DNA from: Schizochytrium sp. TIO01
Lineage: Eukaryota > Sar > Bigyra > Thraustochytrida > Thraustochytriidae
Direction: 5' to 3'
Assembly: GCA_004764695.1 (NCBI GenBank)
Contig: SMSO01000007.1
Location: 17,501-81,500, forward strand
DNA length: 64,000 bases
Made by a program: the position numbers and the translations under genes. Positions 1 to 17,712 of the stretch are shown here, piece after piece. The stretch's first letter is position 1. Every line of letters starts with the position of its first letter. Under the pieces are notes generated by a model. The model did not search any database, was not told the DNA's origin, and saw only the letters and a program-made list of their open reading frames with translations.

Positions 1-2641
1 AATTGAAAATTTCTGTGGGGAATTTCTTCCAAAATCTTGTTCCGAGTACTATGGGTCATGATTGCTGCATGTACAGTTGAAGTACCTGTGATACTGAGAC
101 GAATAAATAAGGTAAATATTTATATGTATATACATTATTATTACGAGCTGATCAAATTGACAATACCCTGAACAGGATAGGAACAAAGAGTAAATAAACC
201 AACATTGGCTGATTTCGAACTACACGGCAAACGAACTCTTGCCTTGCACAGTATTGAAGCTGACCAAATAATTATGTGCACAGGTGTGTATCTACAAGAT
301 CAACCGAAGCAATCTAAAATCCTAGACTTTGTAAAAATAATTATAATCCTAATTTTTATATAGTCGTTACTTCATATCTGCAACAGTTCTCAATGAGCTT
401 GTCACGTTAAGTTGCACAAATCATGATAAGATAGCTAATCAGTTCAGTCAGTTCGATATCATTATGCTAAAATTTAATTTTCAAAGACCTTCATTGCCAA
501 ACATTGGCAAAGTATGACGAGCTGAAGATTTTTGGGAATGCGGAAGAGTTGTGTGAGCAAGTGTTGAGAAACAGATAAAGAGAAAAAGGCCCCTTTGAAT
601 GGTATTAATTGAAGATTGGGAATGCAATGCCGACTGCCTTTGTCTTGGTACATCCACACGCTTGCCATAGGAGTGACAGAGCTTCCAAAGATGATGTTTT
701 CATTAATTGACACAGGTCCAGCAAATCTACGTCATGACACGAAGGTGGCTGCAGTGGATGTTGTGTAGGACCATAAACGTTCGAGCTTCTTAGACCCAGT
801 TGTAGTCAGTGATGGCTGCTTTGATTTGTCATATAGACTTCACAGATCCAACATCTCGTCAGCATGACTTAAGATTCGTCATCGATCATCATACTCACTT
901 GCTTCAACATCATTATAGCACTCTTCACTCTCACGCTAGCCTTATCTCACTGTTATCTAGAAGACAACGTTATTTCGAAACTGGAAAGTCGTGTTGTACC
1001 ATATGATCCCCGGCTAAGAATACTGCAACGTCTTTATTGTTTTGGTAAATGTGTATCAACCATAACAATTGTTCTAATTGCAAGATTATAGCTTTAGTAC
1101 AGCAAATTTGTCAGTGCCTAGAGTCGCCAAAGAATGTACAAACCATAACGATAATAGAAGTTTTATGATTGAGAAATTTATTCAGAAAAGCTTTGAGCCG
1201 AATATTTTGATCGCATGACCCTATTTTACCACTGCTATGGAGATAAACATACTGGCAGGTGAGAAATACGTATTCACATTGGTGGGCCCGAGCAACTCTG
1301 AAAATGTAACGATCACCTTGTTGGGAGATATAAATCTAGTTTATGATGGTTCTCGTCCTGCAATTTACTGTTTTTCATCGACAACTCAGCTAGCCTCTGC
1401 CGCCGCTTCCTAAAGTCTTAGTTTCAGGAAATTAAAACAACAGGGGTGTTTCATTGAAATGCCGTAATTAGCACGCTGCTTAGAGCCTATATGCAGCGAA
1501 GTTCACAAACCACTCATTCGAGTTTTTCATGCTTTCTTTAAAAACGATCAGTGAGGCCTGATGAAGAGAGTAAAAGAGAAAAGAATGTCCTTGAAAGTAT
1601 TGAGTTTCCAAATACAGGCAGCTTGATTGTTTAGATTTCGGTTGGGTTAATTTAGATTTGGGTAAGACATCAAATGGGGTATTTCTCAATAAAAATTAAG
1701 GTCTAAAGCCCAGTCTACTTCCAACACACGACAACGCCATCAATTTTGAAGAATTCATTCGCGTTCCCATCATTGCTCGTTTTTTATCGTGACACTTGTT
1801 ACTAAATCACAGATATTATTGGAAAGTTGTGTGGCATATCATGGAAAGCATCCCCCGATATAATGTTTCAGAAGTTGCATTTTCATAATTTTTAAGATAA
1901 TAAAATTTAGCCTTCTCGAACTTGAGAATGCCGACTACTGAGAAGGAATACAGATACATCTTTGCGACATCACTTTGCAAGGTTAAGAGGAGCATCCATC
2001 TGACGCAACAGTGTCAAAAGTGTCATGATGGCATGATGGCATGATGTATAACACTGCACGCGACTCACCCATGGGACGAATGGAATCAAGCAAGCATCGA
2101 GAGAAGTCTGCAAAGTAAAACCTGCAGGCAGACCCGAAATACCAAAGCGAACAAAAGTACTTGGATCTATCAAGCACATTCAACAAGACAACCCTAGTCA
2201 TAATACTAACTAACTACTATCATCTAAGACATTTCCCCAAATACCTCTAAGTAATCATAACCACGTTTCATTACGACTACAAATGAAATACATATTTGAA
2301 AAGGCTAAAGTTCGAGTAAAATGATCGATGATAACAATACTTCTGGCGTGTGGAATCTGATGATGAACCCGACTTCCAAACACACAATCACAATTTCAGA
2401 ATTTTATGAAGTATTATACTCCACCATCTTGTAAAGAACAGATTATGACCCTTGCGTACCCGCTCCGTGATGGTCGATCTCAGTCATCATTGAAAACATT
2501 TATTCAAGAGCATATCACGCTTTATGTTAGGATGATGAACATTTTCAAGCACATTCATAATCCTGAGAATCTACAAAATAATAACACTTATGCAGTTTGA
2601 CATGCAAGCAACAAGGCAAATATAATGATTTAGGGTTTAAT
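1..2641. other. No supported gene; contains one dispersed-repeat copy
   Basis: The stretch is AT-rich with only short ORFs in unrelated frames and no recognisable domain. About 1915-2260 is related to a second copy at about 13335-13650. Its left end lies just downstream of the stop codon of the LRR gene, so some of the right-hand part is probably that gene's 3' UTR. Confidence 0.6.
1915..2260. repeat. Dispersed repeat, copy A (partner at 13335-13650)
   Basis: Read side by side, this block and 13335-13650 share order and words: a TACTGAGAAG-type start, CAGATACA, an ACTTTGCA word, a GGCATGATG run, TAACACTGCA/TAACACCGCA, a GTTTGCAAAG/GTCTGCAAAG word and a TTCAACAAGAC word near the right end. 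Spacing is similar and identity is moderate. Boundaries are approximate. No ORF is conserved between the copies, so it looks like a non-coding mobile or SINE-like repeat. Confidence 0.5.
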
Positions 2642-9192
<6,551 letters not shown>

Positions 9193-9629
9193 CGCAGCAA
9201 GTAAAGATCTATACCTGAACCAGCGTACGCGTGCTTATATCCCTTCAGCTAAGCTCGTGGCGCAGCCCCAGTCGTTGCAGAAGGTTTCGAACCTGCTGGA
9301 CGTAAAGCTGCAAGTCGATGACAGAGGTGCGCCCATGGTCTGACTTACTGAGTTACTATGGTTCTCCTTAAGAAGGAGATACTCTTTAGTGCTCTCGAAG
9401 TAAAAGGATATTTACTAGTTTGAACTTAACCTTACCTACTAAACCTCAGTGCTTGACCTCCTTTCTTTCTCGCTCTTTCAAGACTATTACTATTTCGTAA
9501 AGCCTACTACTGGAATATCTTCTCCAGTGATATTGCTCCAGAGGTTCTAGCAGTACTACCCCTTAGTACTACCTACTATGAACTAGATAGTCATAGAAGT
9601 AAGAAGTAAATAACAACCCATTGAATACT
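9193..9629. other. 5' flank of the LRR gene
   Basis: This is the region upstream of the LRR start codon. On the minus strand a CAG followed by GTATAG occurs just upstream of the ATG and could be a 5' UTR splice donor. The rest is rich in TAGTACTACC and TACTAC words. I see no ORF worth calling. Confidence 0.4.
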
Positions 9630-9630
9630 A

Positions 9631-9640
9631 TGTATATATA
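9631..9640 (+). promoter_or_regulatory. TATA-like element upstream of 5S rRNA
   Basis: TGTATATATA lies 21-30 nt before the inferred 5S start at 9661. Upstream TATA boxes at this distance are known for Pol III 5S genes in several eukaryotes. Function here is inferred from position. Confidence 0.55.
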
Positions 9641-9660
9641 CAGTATGCACCATTCTGAGA

Positions 9661-9780
9661 GTACATTCGATCATACCACGCGGGTAACACCTCATCTCAT
9701 TCGCACTGAGAAGTAAAGTCGCGTAGGGCCGGGTCAGTAGTATGATAGGGGACTGCATGCGAAGCCCCGGTGTTGAATGT
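9661..9780 (+). rRNA. 5S ribosomal RNA
   Basis: The length is exactly 120 nt. The 5' end (ACATTC) pairs with the 3' end (GAATGT) to close helix I. Signature blocks follow in order: CATACCAC, then CACCTCATCTCATTCG (equivalent of the usual CCCATCTGAACTC block), CTGAGAAGTAAAG (equivalent of GAAGTTAAGC, internal A-box region), GGGCCGGGTCAGTAGTATGA (equivalent of the GGGC..AGTACT block), TAGGGGACTGCATGCGAAG and CCCCGGTGTTG. A T-run follows directly. It is a single copy here, not in an rDNA or tandem 5S array. Some usually invariant positions differ, so a diverged variant or pseudogene copy cannot be excluded. Confidence 0.85.
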
Positions 9781-9784
9781 TTTT
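9780..9784 (+). terminator. Pol III T-run terminator of the 5S gene
   Basis: Five consecutive T residues begin at the last base of the 5S gene, the usual RNA polymerase III stop signal. Confidence 0.7.
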
Positions 9785-11104
9785 ATCTCCGTTCATTTTT
9801 TTACCCTAGCACTTAAAGAAAGCAACTCCAAGGTTTCCAGTTTTGTTTTGCAAAGGTGAGTATCTAAATTTCCTCCGGCGCATGCTACCGAGATACGACA
9901 GCAAGATTGCTTACTCGTTGAAGGGAATGTCGTTGTTCTGATTCAACGCGATCATTTGCACACATCATTGCAATCAATCACCGATTGTATGAGTCAAGGG
10001 TGCAGAGTCGACGAGAGTAACAGCAACTTGATTGAGATGCTTTCAACAATATTTTAGAGCTATATACTCCAGACAAAACCAACCACTCATGCTATACTCA
10101 GCTTCTATCCAATATTCAGTATTGCATGTATCTCCTTTTACAAGCTGTTTGCCTTTTCGATACCTAGAAAATAAAATGATTATTGTCTTGCCCCAAAAGA
10201 AAAGTCTTCCTAATGTTGATACCAAAATATTCTTTGAAATTGTCGACACTACGGGGCACTCGCATCTCTGCTCCTGGGATCTTTGAATATTAGCGACTCA
10301 TTCAGTTCTCACTAAGCATATCAAGTCAGGCTAATGCGCTAAAAAAAAAAAGAAAACAATGCATAATCGGAGAATTATTTGCTTAAGTAAATACTTTGGT
10401 TCGTTCGTCACTTTAAACAGGTCAGTGGGTACCTAGTACTGTTGTTCTAGGAAGTCTACTACTAGTTCAATAATTAGGCCTACTCAAAGCAAATCTTGAA
10501 TGAAGAGTTTGGTCCATGTGAAACTCTGGCGCGGTACATGGGACTCTATTCATTGTTAAGCAAGTCGGGAGTGAGAGGACCTGCTGAAATGCCCGTGTGT
10601 GCAAGCCCCCCTCGTCGCCGGTCTATCTTCTTCCCTGCCGCTTCGAACTCAGGAGATTGGACTCCTTCTTGAGAACTTACCTGTTCAACACTCCTGAAAA
10701 CTCTGCCTCAGCCGCCGCTTTTGAGAGGTCTTCCCTCATCGTTCAGAAACGGAATTCTCTACAAAACGCTGAGGGAAGCGTCACTGGGTTTGTACACTCG
10801 GGGCATCTGTTGCGCAACACTAATTAATAAGACTGCTGTGAAGTCTCAGCAGAGACAGAGTTGATGATGGAAAGGTGTTGCTTTAAGCTTTCTCCTATTC
10901 TTGAGAGCAACTCCACTACTGACAGAAGTACAATTCTTATGGAGCATCGAGTCAGAGCGGCAGGGACACAAAGTCTTTTCGTACGGTACCGAAGCACCAC
11001 TAATCATGAAATGAGGACAGGTCAAAGAACTAGTCAAAAGACTATCGAAACGCCTGGAAAACCAGACCGAGAAGGTGTCCAAAGATCCTTGAGAAGATGG
11101 ATGG
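9785..11104. other. No established gene; possible upstream part of the NTPase pseudogene
   Basis: Short open stretches occur at 10597-10827 and 10861-11124, but I recognise no domain. They may be the eroded N-terminal part of the broken NTPase gene that follows. A GATGGATGGATGG run lies at 11098-11118. The block near 10240-10330 shares words with 13790-13870 (GCATCTCTGCTCCTG), so a dispersed repeat is present. Confidence 0.4.
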
Positions 11105-13091
11105 ATGGATGGATGGGGTACTAAAGCATGTAAAATTTCTTGGAAAGGCTTTCTCGGAAAAGAAGTTATCCCTAGGCTATTGAATTACGGCCTTCGAGAA
11201 GCTATAGTTACGACTGCTTTCTGGAATCTTTTCCATGCTGGTTGTGATACTTGCACATTACATCTTGGCCAAGGTGAGTACAAGACATTTCTAAGTATTT
11301 TGCGTCAGGAAGGTGTTCCTTTAGCTGCCTGTGACTTTCTATATCATAAACATGTTGGCGAGAGCAAGTTGCCTATGAGTACGAATCCGGCTGATATTGA
11401 CCAACCTTCCTTCTTCAACACGGACGGGCTTGACAAGGATATGGCTCAGAAGCTACAGCGAGCATGCGCCAATTATATCGAATGCAGACCAAAAGCTGCG
11501 GAGGGCGAGCAAGCGTGGCTTCGGAGCGTGTCAGGCGCTGAGGTCGTGAATCATGGAACTTGAACACTGGATGAGGAAACAGGATTTGTGGACTGGCCCA
11601 ATATGGCCAGGGCAGACAAGATTGGGGTGACAAAGGTGGCGTGGAAGAGTGAAGAGGAATTTGCTGTGGATATCTCTATATACGTGGTCACCTTGCCACG
11701 GTCTTTTCCAAGAATGGACAATCGTCCTGGAGCAAATATTTTATTCTTTAGAAATGAAGATATTGGTCTTATGAAGACGTGGTGGAAATATGAAAATTCA
11801 GTCGTTATTGGCGATCCAGGTATCTCAAAGTCTTGGCATCTTTGGAAGTACGTAGTGGTAGTATTTAACCCAGAAGTGTGGTGTGTTCTTGGTGAAGACC
11901 TAACAGTGCTTCCACAGCCACAAATTTTCACGTTTTGGTGGAATGGAGCAGCCGTCAGCGTTGGTGCGTTCTTCTTGTCACTAGAGGCGGGTTCAAGACA
12001 AGTTTGTCGGGTTGAGAGGGACATCGTAATTAATGTATCTGCGCTCAGGCCTGTTTCTCATAATGGTAATACACAAAGAAATTTATGACCCAGAGGTCTT
12101 GATGCAGGAAGTACCTGCAGTTCGAGGAATACCATGCGTTGCTGCCTGCTCTCCAGATACGCAGCGCTACAAAGAGTTTTGTAAACAGTATGATGCAAAG
12201 CAGCTTTATGTGTCATGCCCAACACATAATAAACGACTTACGATGGGATCGAGTCTTGTATCTTTAGCTGAATGCTCGCACTTTACTCCAACAGAGGTTC
12301 TTAAACGTAAGTCCAGAGTTGGCCCATATTTGTGGTTAATGTTCACTCCCAGTCTGGGTTTCGAACAGTATTCCAACAAGATTCAAGACAAAGTTAGCAC
12401 TATGGAAGAATCGGAGGTATTAAAGATTCTAACAAGGCTCCGCCTCGAGACTCACTCACAAGAGGATCATTTGACGCACACGCTAGGCTCAGTAGCAACT
12501 CCAGATGCAGACGTGGGAGATTATTTCAACTTTAAACTTGTTCCTGCATTCGATGTGTAACGACTGAGAGAAAAGGCTAATTCCATCTCTATCGACGAGG
12601 CTCGTCGCAAGCTATACCTGATGAACTTGAGCCCTCTCAAAGATCACGGGGACCTAATGTTGTTGGAGAGGTTGGTTAAGACCTCTCTCATTTCAGGCAA
12701 AGGTCTACAATGGCGGTGGTCGAAAGTGGGGAACAAAGGAAGAAAGGGGCACGTGCCTTTTCAATTCGATGATTTGTTAGAACCAGGGCAAGTGATTAAT
12801 AGTAAGACAAGTACAAGTGTAATATGGAACCGCTTTGTGAAAGCATCTGAAATGGAAGTTGGATATTTGTACAAGCCATTGGATCCAACATATCCATTTG
12901 TTGATTTGCTCTGGGTAGAACGTGATGGAGGACTTTCAAATGGACCCGGCGGACATCGTACCATGCATGCTATACAGTGCACACTGAGTGACAGGCATCC
13001 CAAACCGAAGACTGCATACGAATCGCTGCGAAGGAAGCTTGATCTTGGTCCACCGTATGATTGTGTATTTCGCAACACTTCGTATATATGA
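11105..13091 (+). pseudogene. Broken RHS/Crinkler-type P-loop NTPase with nuclease-like C-terminus
   Basis: One coding sequence can be followed through three lesions: an in-frame TGA at 11561-11563, a change of frame somewhere in 12033-12088, and an in-frame TAA at 12558-12560. A P-loop-like GDPGISKSW lies at about 11810-11836, with Ser where the third Gly of GxxGxGKS is usual. About 12108-12250 has the SPDTQRYKEF and LYVSCPT pattern that I associate with the NTPase of trypanosome RHS proteins and Crinkler-like effectors. The C-terminal part has VDLLWVERDGG followed by HAIQCTLSDRHPKP, resembling the D..QxT core of the fused nuclease domain in that class. The family call is from memory of these patterns. 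Introns were considered but no good GT-AG pair explains all three breaks. It is probably dead, though recent enough for long frames to survive. Confidence 0.6.
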
Positions 13092-15288
13092 GCAGAGCTA
13101 TATCAATGGTTCAAAGTCAACGTTTGGAAGAACGAGCTGTCACAAGACCCACTTCCTATCTTTTTTTTGTTTTAAGAGCTCACCCTGAACTCCAAAATCT
13201 ACATTTTGAAGGGGCCCGAGCTCACTAGCATGTCTTTCAAATCATATTCAGTATGCAGCGGCTATTTCAAATAAATCTAATTGGAAAGTACATATTGCCT
13301 CCCAGAGGAATTGTTTGGAGTTAGGAGATGAAGTCTATTATCTCAGTACTGAGAAGTAAAACAGATACAACAATACGGGATAACTTTGCACGGCTTAAAG
13401 GAACTCGTTTGTGATACCACTGGCATGATGCCTAATATTTGTGACACCACTGACGTGATGCCTTACGTGTAACACCGCATGAAATGCACGCATACTAGTC
13501 GAGAGGAGTTTGCAAAGCGTATCCGACAGCAGATCCAAACCAACCTGAATTGACCCAAACCGATTCAACAAGACCACAAGTTATTCAAGACAAGCATCAA
13601 CCCTAGCATCAATACAAACTAAGCACAAGTATCTCTAACATGTCCTCAATCGCCTCTAAACAACCATATCAACGCTTCATGATCTCAGCCTCTGAACGCG
13701 CCTTCTTTTCGGCCAACAGTGGACAAATTCAAGTACAACTGTCCGCATAATAGAAGAGATGCAATATTACGTAAACGATTTTGTTGCATTCTGCAATTGT
13801 CAAGACAACAGAGCGTTCGCATCTCTGCTCCTGCAACCTTAAAAATGGGAACTCATCTATTTTCATTACGCATATATGTAGTTAATACTCTGTGTTAATC
13901 TAAAGTAACCCGGCTCAAGCTGATGCAATCAGAAGCATGGACCTCTTGACATCTACATAATTGGAATAGAGTTTGCTTGTGTAGCTCTAAGTAGATGCAA
14001 TCACACCATGGTAGTATGCAAATTCTTTGGTGTCTTAAATGTTTGATTTATCTTGAGCGCCCCAGCTAAAGCCAGGTAACCTTCCTTGTTTATGACTTTA
14101 TAAACATGGCTGTTTATTTACATTCAGTGTCTATTAGCAAAATGAAGTTTATTAAAGAGTCACACACTTTTTCTCATAAATCAAGGGACTTAGAGGCCAT
14201 ACCAGTGCAACTATCCCATCAGGAATAGTAAGTCGGCCCCGCAATAGGTTCTCCATGCGCTGGTCTTTTTCTACCGCCCGCACTCTTGCTATTACGAGTC
14301 AAATTCTTCTAGCTTGGTAAAACCCAAGCAAAGACAATGAGTCATTGTTCCTCTCCCTCTTCCATGTTTTACACCAGGTACACGAGCGTTGCTTAGTTTG
14401 CTCAACCCATCTGGGTGAGACTCGCGAAGGACTTGGATATCGTCATCGCAGTTGTTGCGTTGGTATTGAAACTAAAGTTTTAAGCATCTCGTACAATGCC
14501 GATCCGCAGTTTCGTGATACGCCCAAGTTTCCTGTAAAACCTATTGCCTACTACCTAGTTAGGACTATTGCAGATGCCATACTCCAAAAATTACATTATA
14601 GCAACTTTTGGGCAAGTATTACATAAAACTTTAGAGGTATCCGACAATCAAACGCATCCTTGAGGAAATAAAGCGACATATGATACTCTTTTTGAAGCTT
14701 CCATTTTATTCCATGACTGGATGTTTAATGATAAACAAGGCAGTCTCTTGAGAGCAACTACCGCAGGAGTAGCAAAAGGTGGTTCTATATAAACTTGGAG
14801 GTTATCAAGTGAATGTTATGAATAGGTGTTCTCATTCCCTCGGGGTCTTCTGAACCTGCACAGCCCCTTAATTGCGGTTGTCTGCCATTCTTTTTTTTTC
14901 GAGACCTTTATATTCTTATGTATGATTTAGGAGAACAAATGAAGAAAGCTAGCCAAGTATGTACTCAAAGTAAACCTGCTTAACCTGTGGATCTGGGCAA
15001 AAGAATGGCTACTGCCCAAGCCAATCTTCAAGTTTCGAACTGTGTTCATGATTTCTATAAAACACATACTTTTCCTTTTCACCTGCTTTCATAGTGATTG
15101 CTCAATCGCTCGCCTCGATTCGTTTCTCTTTGCGCTCTATATTACAAGCTAATCTGCTAAAGAAGAGCTAGAATCTCTTTCAGTACACTCTAGTGTCAAC
15201 TAATATCTACATCAAAAGTACGGCTTCGTTCATTTTGATATCTTGTCACAAAAAACCTCCAAATTTAATGAAAATGGGGGAAGGAAAA
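13092..15288. other. No supported gene; dispersed repeats and remnants
   Basis: This holds dispersed-repeat copy B (13335-13650) and a block sharing GCATCTCTGCTCCTG with 10262-10276. An open stretch at 14345-14626 (93 codons) lacks any recognised domain and a convincing context, and may be another remnant. The last 500 nt probably contain the 3' UTR of the nuclease-kinase gene on the minus strand. Confidence 0.4.
13335..13650. repeat. Dispersed repeat, copy B (partner at 1915-2260)
   Basis: Related in order and spacing to copy A. Inside it a short direct repeat is visible: TTGTGATACCACTGGC at about 13410 and TTGTGACACCACTGAC at about 13439, each followed by ATGATGCC or GTGATGCC. The left end reads AGTACTGAGAAGTAAAACAG, of which CTGAGAAGTAAA also occurs in the 5S gene. 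Confidence 0.5.
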
Positions 15289-17712
15289 TCAACTCATTGA
15301 TTCATGTTGACTCAACAGCATTTCGAGGTCGTCAGCTTCTCTGGCAAATTGGTCAAGATCAGTACAGACATAAGATCTGCCAAAGTCAATTACCACCACA
15401 GATTCGCCATTCCATAAAAAGTTATGTAGAGCAACATCATTGTGAAGCACACCAGCCCTGTGTACTGCCATTAAGGCCTCATGAGCACAGCGTTGTATAC
15501 GGGTGGTAAGCACTTGTTGCTGTGAAAGTTTGAGGAGCGTATCACCCCCGTACTCGGTAACTACAAGGAAGCGCTCCATTTTCGAATAAATCCCACCAAA
15601 GATAAATCGAGGCACCACAGTGCCTTGCAGTTTCTGCAAAGGTCCGCAATACATTTGTATTTCGTTCACGAATGTAGATTCAATGGCATCAGCTTCTTCT
15701 CGGCGCTTCGGATAGGAAAGGGTCTTGACTACTGCATCAGGTCCCTTACCATTATTGAGAGTCATTCGGGCAATGTGGGCTGAGTGCGTCGTACAAAGGG
15801 TCACGTAGGAAGGCTCCCACGGAAGTGGCATCTCGAAGGTACTTCCCCACCTCAATCCTGCTTGCCTTTCAGATTGAAATCCACTTGCATTTGCACTTGA
15901 ATCCGCGGTCATTTTGGCATTATCAGTCTGCGATGGCATGGTACTTTGTACCGAGCTGGAGCCTTGACTTCCAGAACTTGAGTTCTCTAGTCCACGAAGA
16001 ACTGAAGCACCGGGCCTAGTGCAATCTTCTGGCAACTGAGAGATCTGCTCTGACCAGTGATTTTTCACATTAACAGCAAGCTTTCCAGTGGGATTTTCCA
16101 GCTGGCCACGCCTAGGCGAATGCAGAATATAGCAAAGTAGACAAAAATACGCGTTTCTGAGTGATTTCCTTCCTTCTTCCATACACGAAAATCCCTTGGT
16201 GATCCATAAGGTGCCTTCATTGTCACGCTTCAGGAACCACGTAAACCGTGTTGTACTCAGTACACCAAACTCCAAGCCGAGGATAACCATATAACTGTAA
16301 ACCTGGTAAATTCCCAACCGCGGTTTTCCAGCACCCTTCATATTCATATTTATGTTTTGTTCAACCGAAGCAAGGGGACCCGCAGCATCGAATAAATCGA
16401 ACCAATTATCCTGCTGGTGCGACGCGTCCACCGGGAAATCAGAAGGAGCTTTCTGCTCGTGTACAAGAAAAATATCAACTGTTTGGGAGTCCACTTTGGA
16501 AGCGCGCCATGTGAGGTCAGGCCGCGAGTTTAGTGAGGTTATAACTTTTGTTGTTGGGAACTGCACAATATTCCCGCCCCCAGGAAATGTATCGCCTCTA
16601 AAGACAGTCGAGAAGAAAGGCGCAATAATACCTGTCGAAATTCCCTGCAAAAACGCGTCGCTCTCATTGCTTCGCCTGTTAAAAGGCGTTGTTTTACTTT
16701 CAAACACAATGTCAAAGGTTCGTGTAGACTCTATAGGAAGGTTTTGGTACATGGACCCAACAATTTCACTTTGGAAGTCATCAATAGACCACTCTCGCAA
16801 CGATTGGGGTGGAAGTGAAGTCCCCCTGACAGCACTGCTCGAAGTACCAGGTCCCGTATCAGTAAGTTCTAAAAATAGTGCCTTGTCTAGACACTTACTT
16901 AAGCGAGATATATGGGGATTTCCCAACACTTGTTGATCCGACTCGGCTTTTTCATCATACATTCTTCTACAATACGTAGCGTCTGAGTCGACTTCTTTAT
17001 CTAGGTCCTCGTTTTCCTTATCCAGTAGCTTCTTTGCAGCTTTGTAAGCCTTTTCCTTTTCCACTTCAGGGGCCTCTGCAAGGTTTTGCAGAGCAACTAA
17101 AATATCCAGACTACGCTCTAGTTGCTTTGCTCTTTCTTTAGCAGCTTCTGCTCTTTCTTTAGCAGCTTCTGCTCTTTCTTTAGCAGCTTCCGCTCTTTCT
17201 TTAGCAGCTTCTGCTCTTTCTTCAGCAGCTTCTGCTCTAGCTCTCTCTGCTTCTGCTCTTTCTTCAGCAGCTTCTGCTCTAGCTCGAAACTGTTCCGCTG
17301 ATAAACGAATTAGCCTTTTGCAAATTGCATCTAAAACTTCCATATCAGCATAGTTTTGCAAGTCTTCTGTTCGTTCTACAAGTTCAAGCAAGGTTTCTGA
17401 GTCACCGCTACGAATATCCTCCACGTCATCGGAGTCTGCCCAAACCTCTATGGAACGGCCGTATTCATCTAAAGAAACATATATTGTTTCAATGAGCGCC
17501 GCTATTCTATCAATTGAAAGCAGACATATCAGACTAGGACTCAAGTCCTCGTTGATTTCATGAAGACTAAGACTCTTGATATCATCCACACTGATCTGCT
17601 CAGCTCTAGCAGCGTCAGCAGCGTGTCTAGCAGCACGCTCTGCAGATTGTTTCTTTTTCTTGGCTGCTCGCTCCTCCCGGTTGTCGCTTTGCTGGCGTCG
17701 GTTTCCAGGCAT
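15289..17712 (-). CDS. Crinkler-type protein: coiled coil, PD-(D/E)XK-like nuclease and protein kinase
   Basis: Intact single-exon frame of 807 aa. Residues 1-45 are basic and Ala-rich. Residues about 143-200 are a highly charged coiled coil made of tandem RAEAAEE/RAEAAKE heptads. Residues about 300-540 look like the nuclease of Crinkler (CRN)-type effectors: PDLTW (D399), then VDIFLVHEQK giving an ExK (E419, K421), then a conserved-looking block Q470..Y..M and FGVLSTTRFTWFLKR. Residues about 620-807 are a protein kinase-like domain: VVKTL with K663, candidate glutamate E684, catalytic loop HNDVALHNFLW (757-767, D759 and N764) and DFG at 776-778; the domain stops soon after DFG, so the C-lobe is short. 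In known CRN proteins such domains act as host-directed effectors or in intracellular conflicts; that role here is inference. No signal peptide is evident. The nearby NTPase pseudogene belongs to the same broad class. Confidence 0.75.
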   Translation of the reverse strand: MPGNRRQQSDNREERAAKKKKQSAERAARHAADAARAEQISVDDIKSLSLHEINEDLSPSLICLLSIDRIAALIETIYVSLDEYGRSIEVWADSDDVEDIRSGDSETLLELVERTEDLQNYADMEVLDAICKRLIRLSAEQFRARAEAAEERAEAERARAEAAEERAEAAKERAEAAKERAEAAKERAEAAKERAKQLERSLDILVALQNLAEAPEVEKEKAYKAAKKLLDKENEDLDKEVDSDATYCRRMYDEKAESDQQVLGNPHISRLSKCLDKALFLELTDTGPGTSSSAVRGTSLPPQSLREWSIDDFQSEIVGSMYQNLPIESTRTFDIVFESKTTPFNRRSNESDAFLQGISTGIIAPFFSTVFRGDTFPGGGNIVQFPTTKVITSLNSRPDLTWRASKVDSQTVDIFLVHEQKAPSDFPVDASHQQDNWFDLFDAAGPLASVEQNINMNMKGAGKPRLGIYQVYSYMVILGLEFGVLSTTRFTWFLKRDNEGTLWITKGFSCMEEGRKSLRNAYFCLLCYILHSPRRGQLENPTGKLAVNVKNHWSEQISQLPEDCTRPGASVLRGLENSSSGSQGSSSVQSTMPSQTDNAKMTADSSANASGFQSERQAGLRWGSTFEMPLPWEPSYVTLCTTHSAHIARMTLNNGKGPDAVVKTLSYPKRREEADAIESTFVNEIQMYCGPLQKLQGTVVPRFIFGGIYSKMERFLVVTEYGGDTLLKLSQQQVLTTRIQRCAHEALMAVHRAGVLHNDVALHNFLWNGESVVVIDFGRSYVCTDLDQFAREADDLEMLLSQHESMS
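17128..17285 (-). repeat. In-frame 21-nt tandem repeat encoding a charged coiled coil
   Basis: The plus strand shows repeated TCTGCTCTTTCTTTAGCAGC-like units. On the coding strand these give heptads such as RAEAAKE. All copies keep the frame, so length can change without breaking the protein. Confidence 0.85.

Noticed and set aside
14345-14626. 93-codon frame as a gene
   Set aside because: No recognised domain, no clear promoter or splice context, and it lies among repeats and remnants; mentioned only in the gap note.
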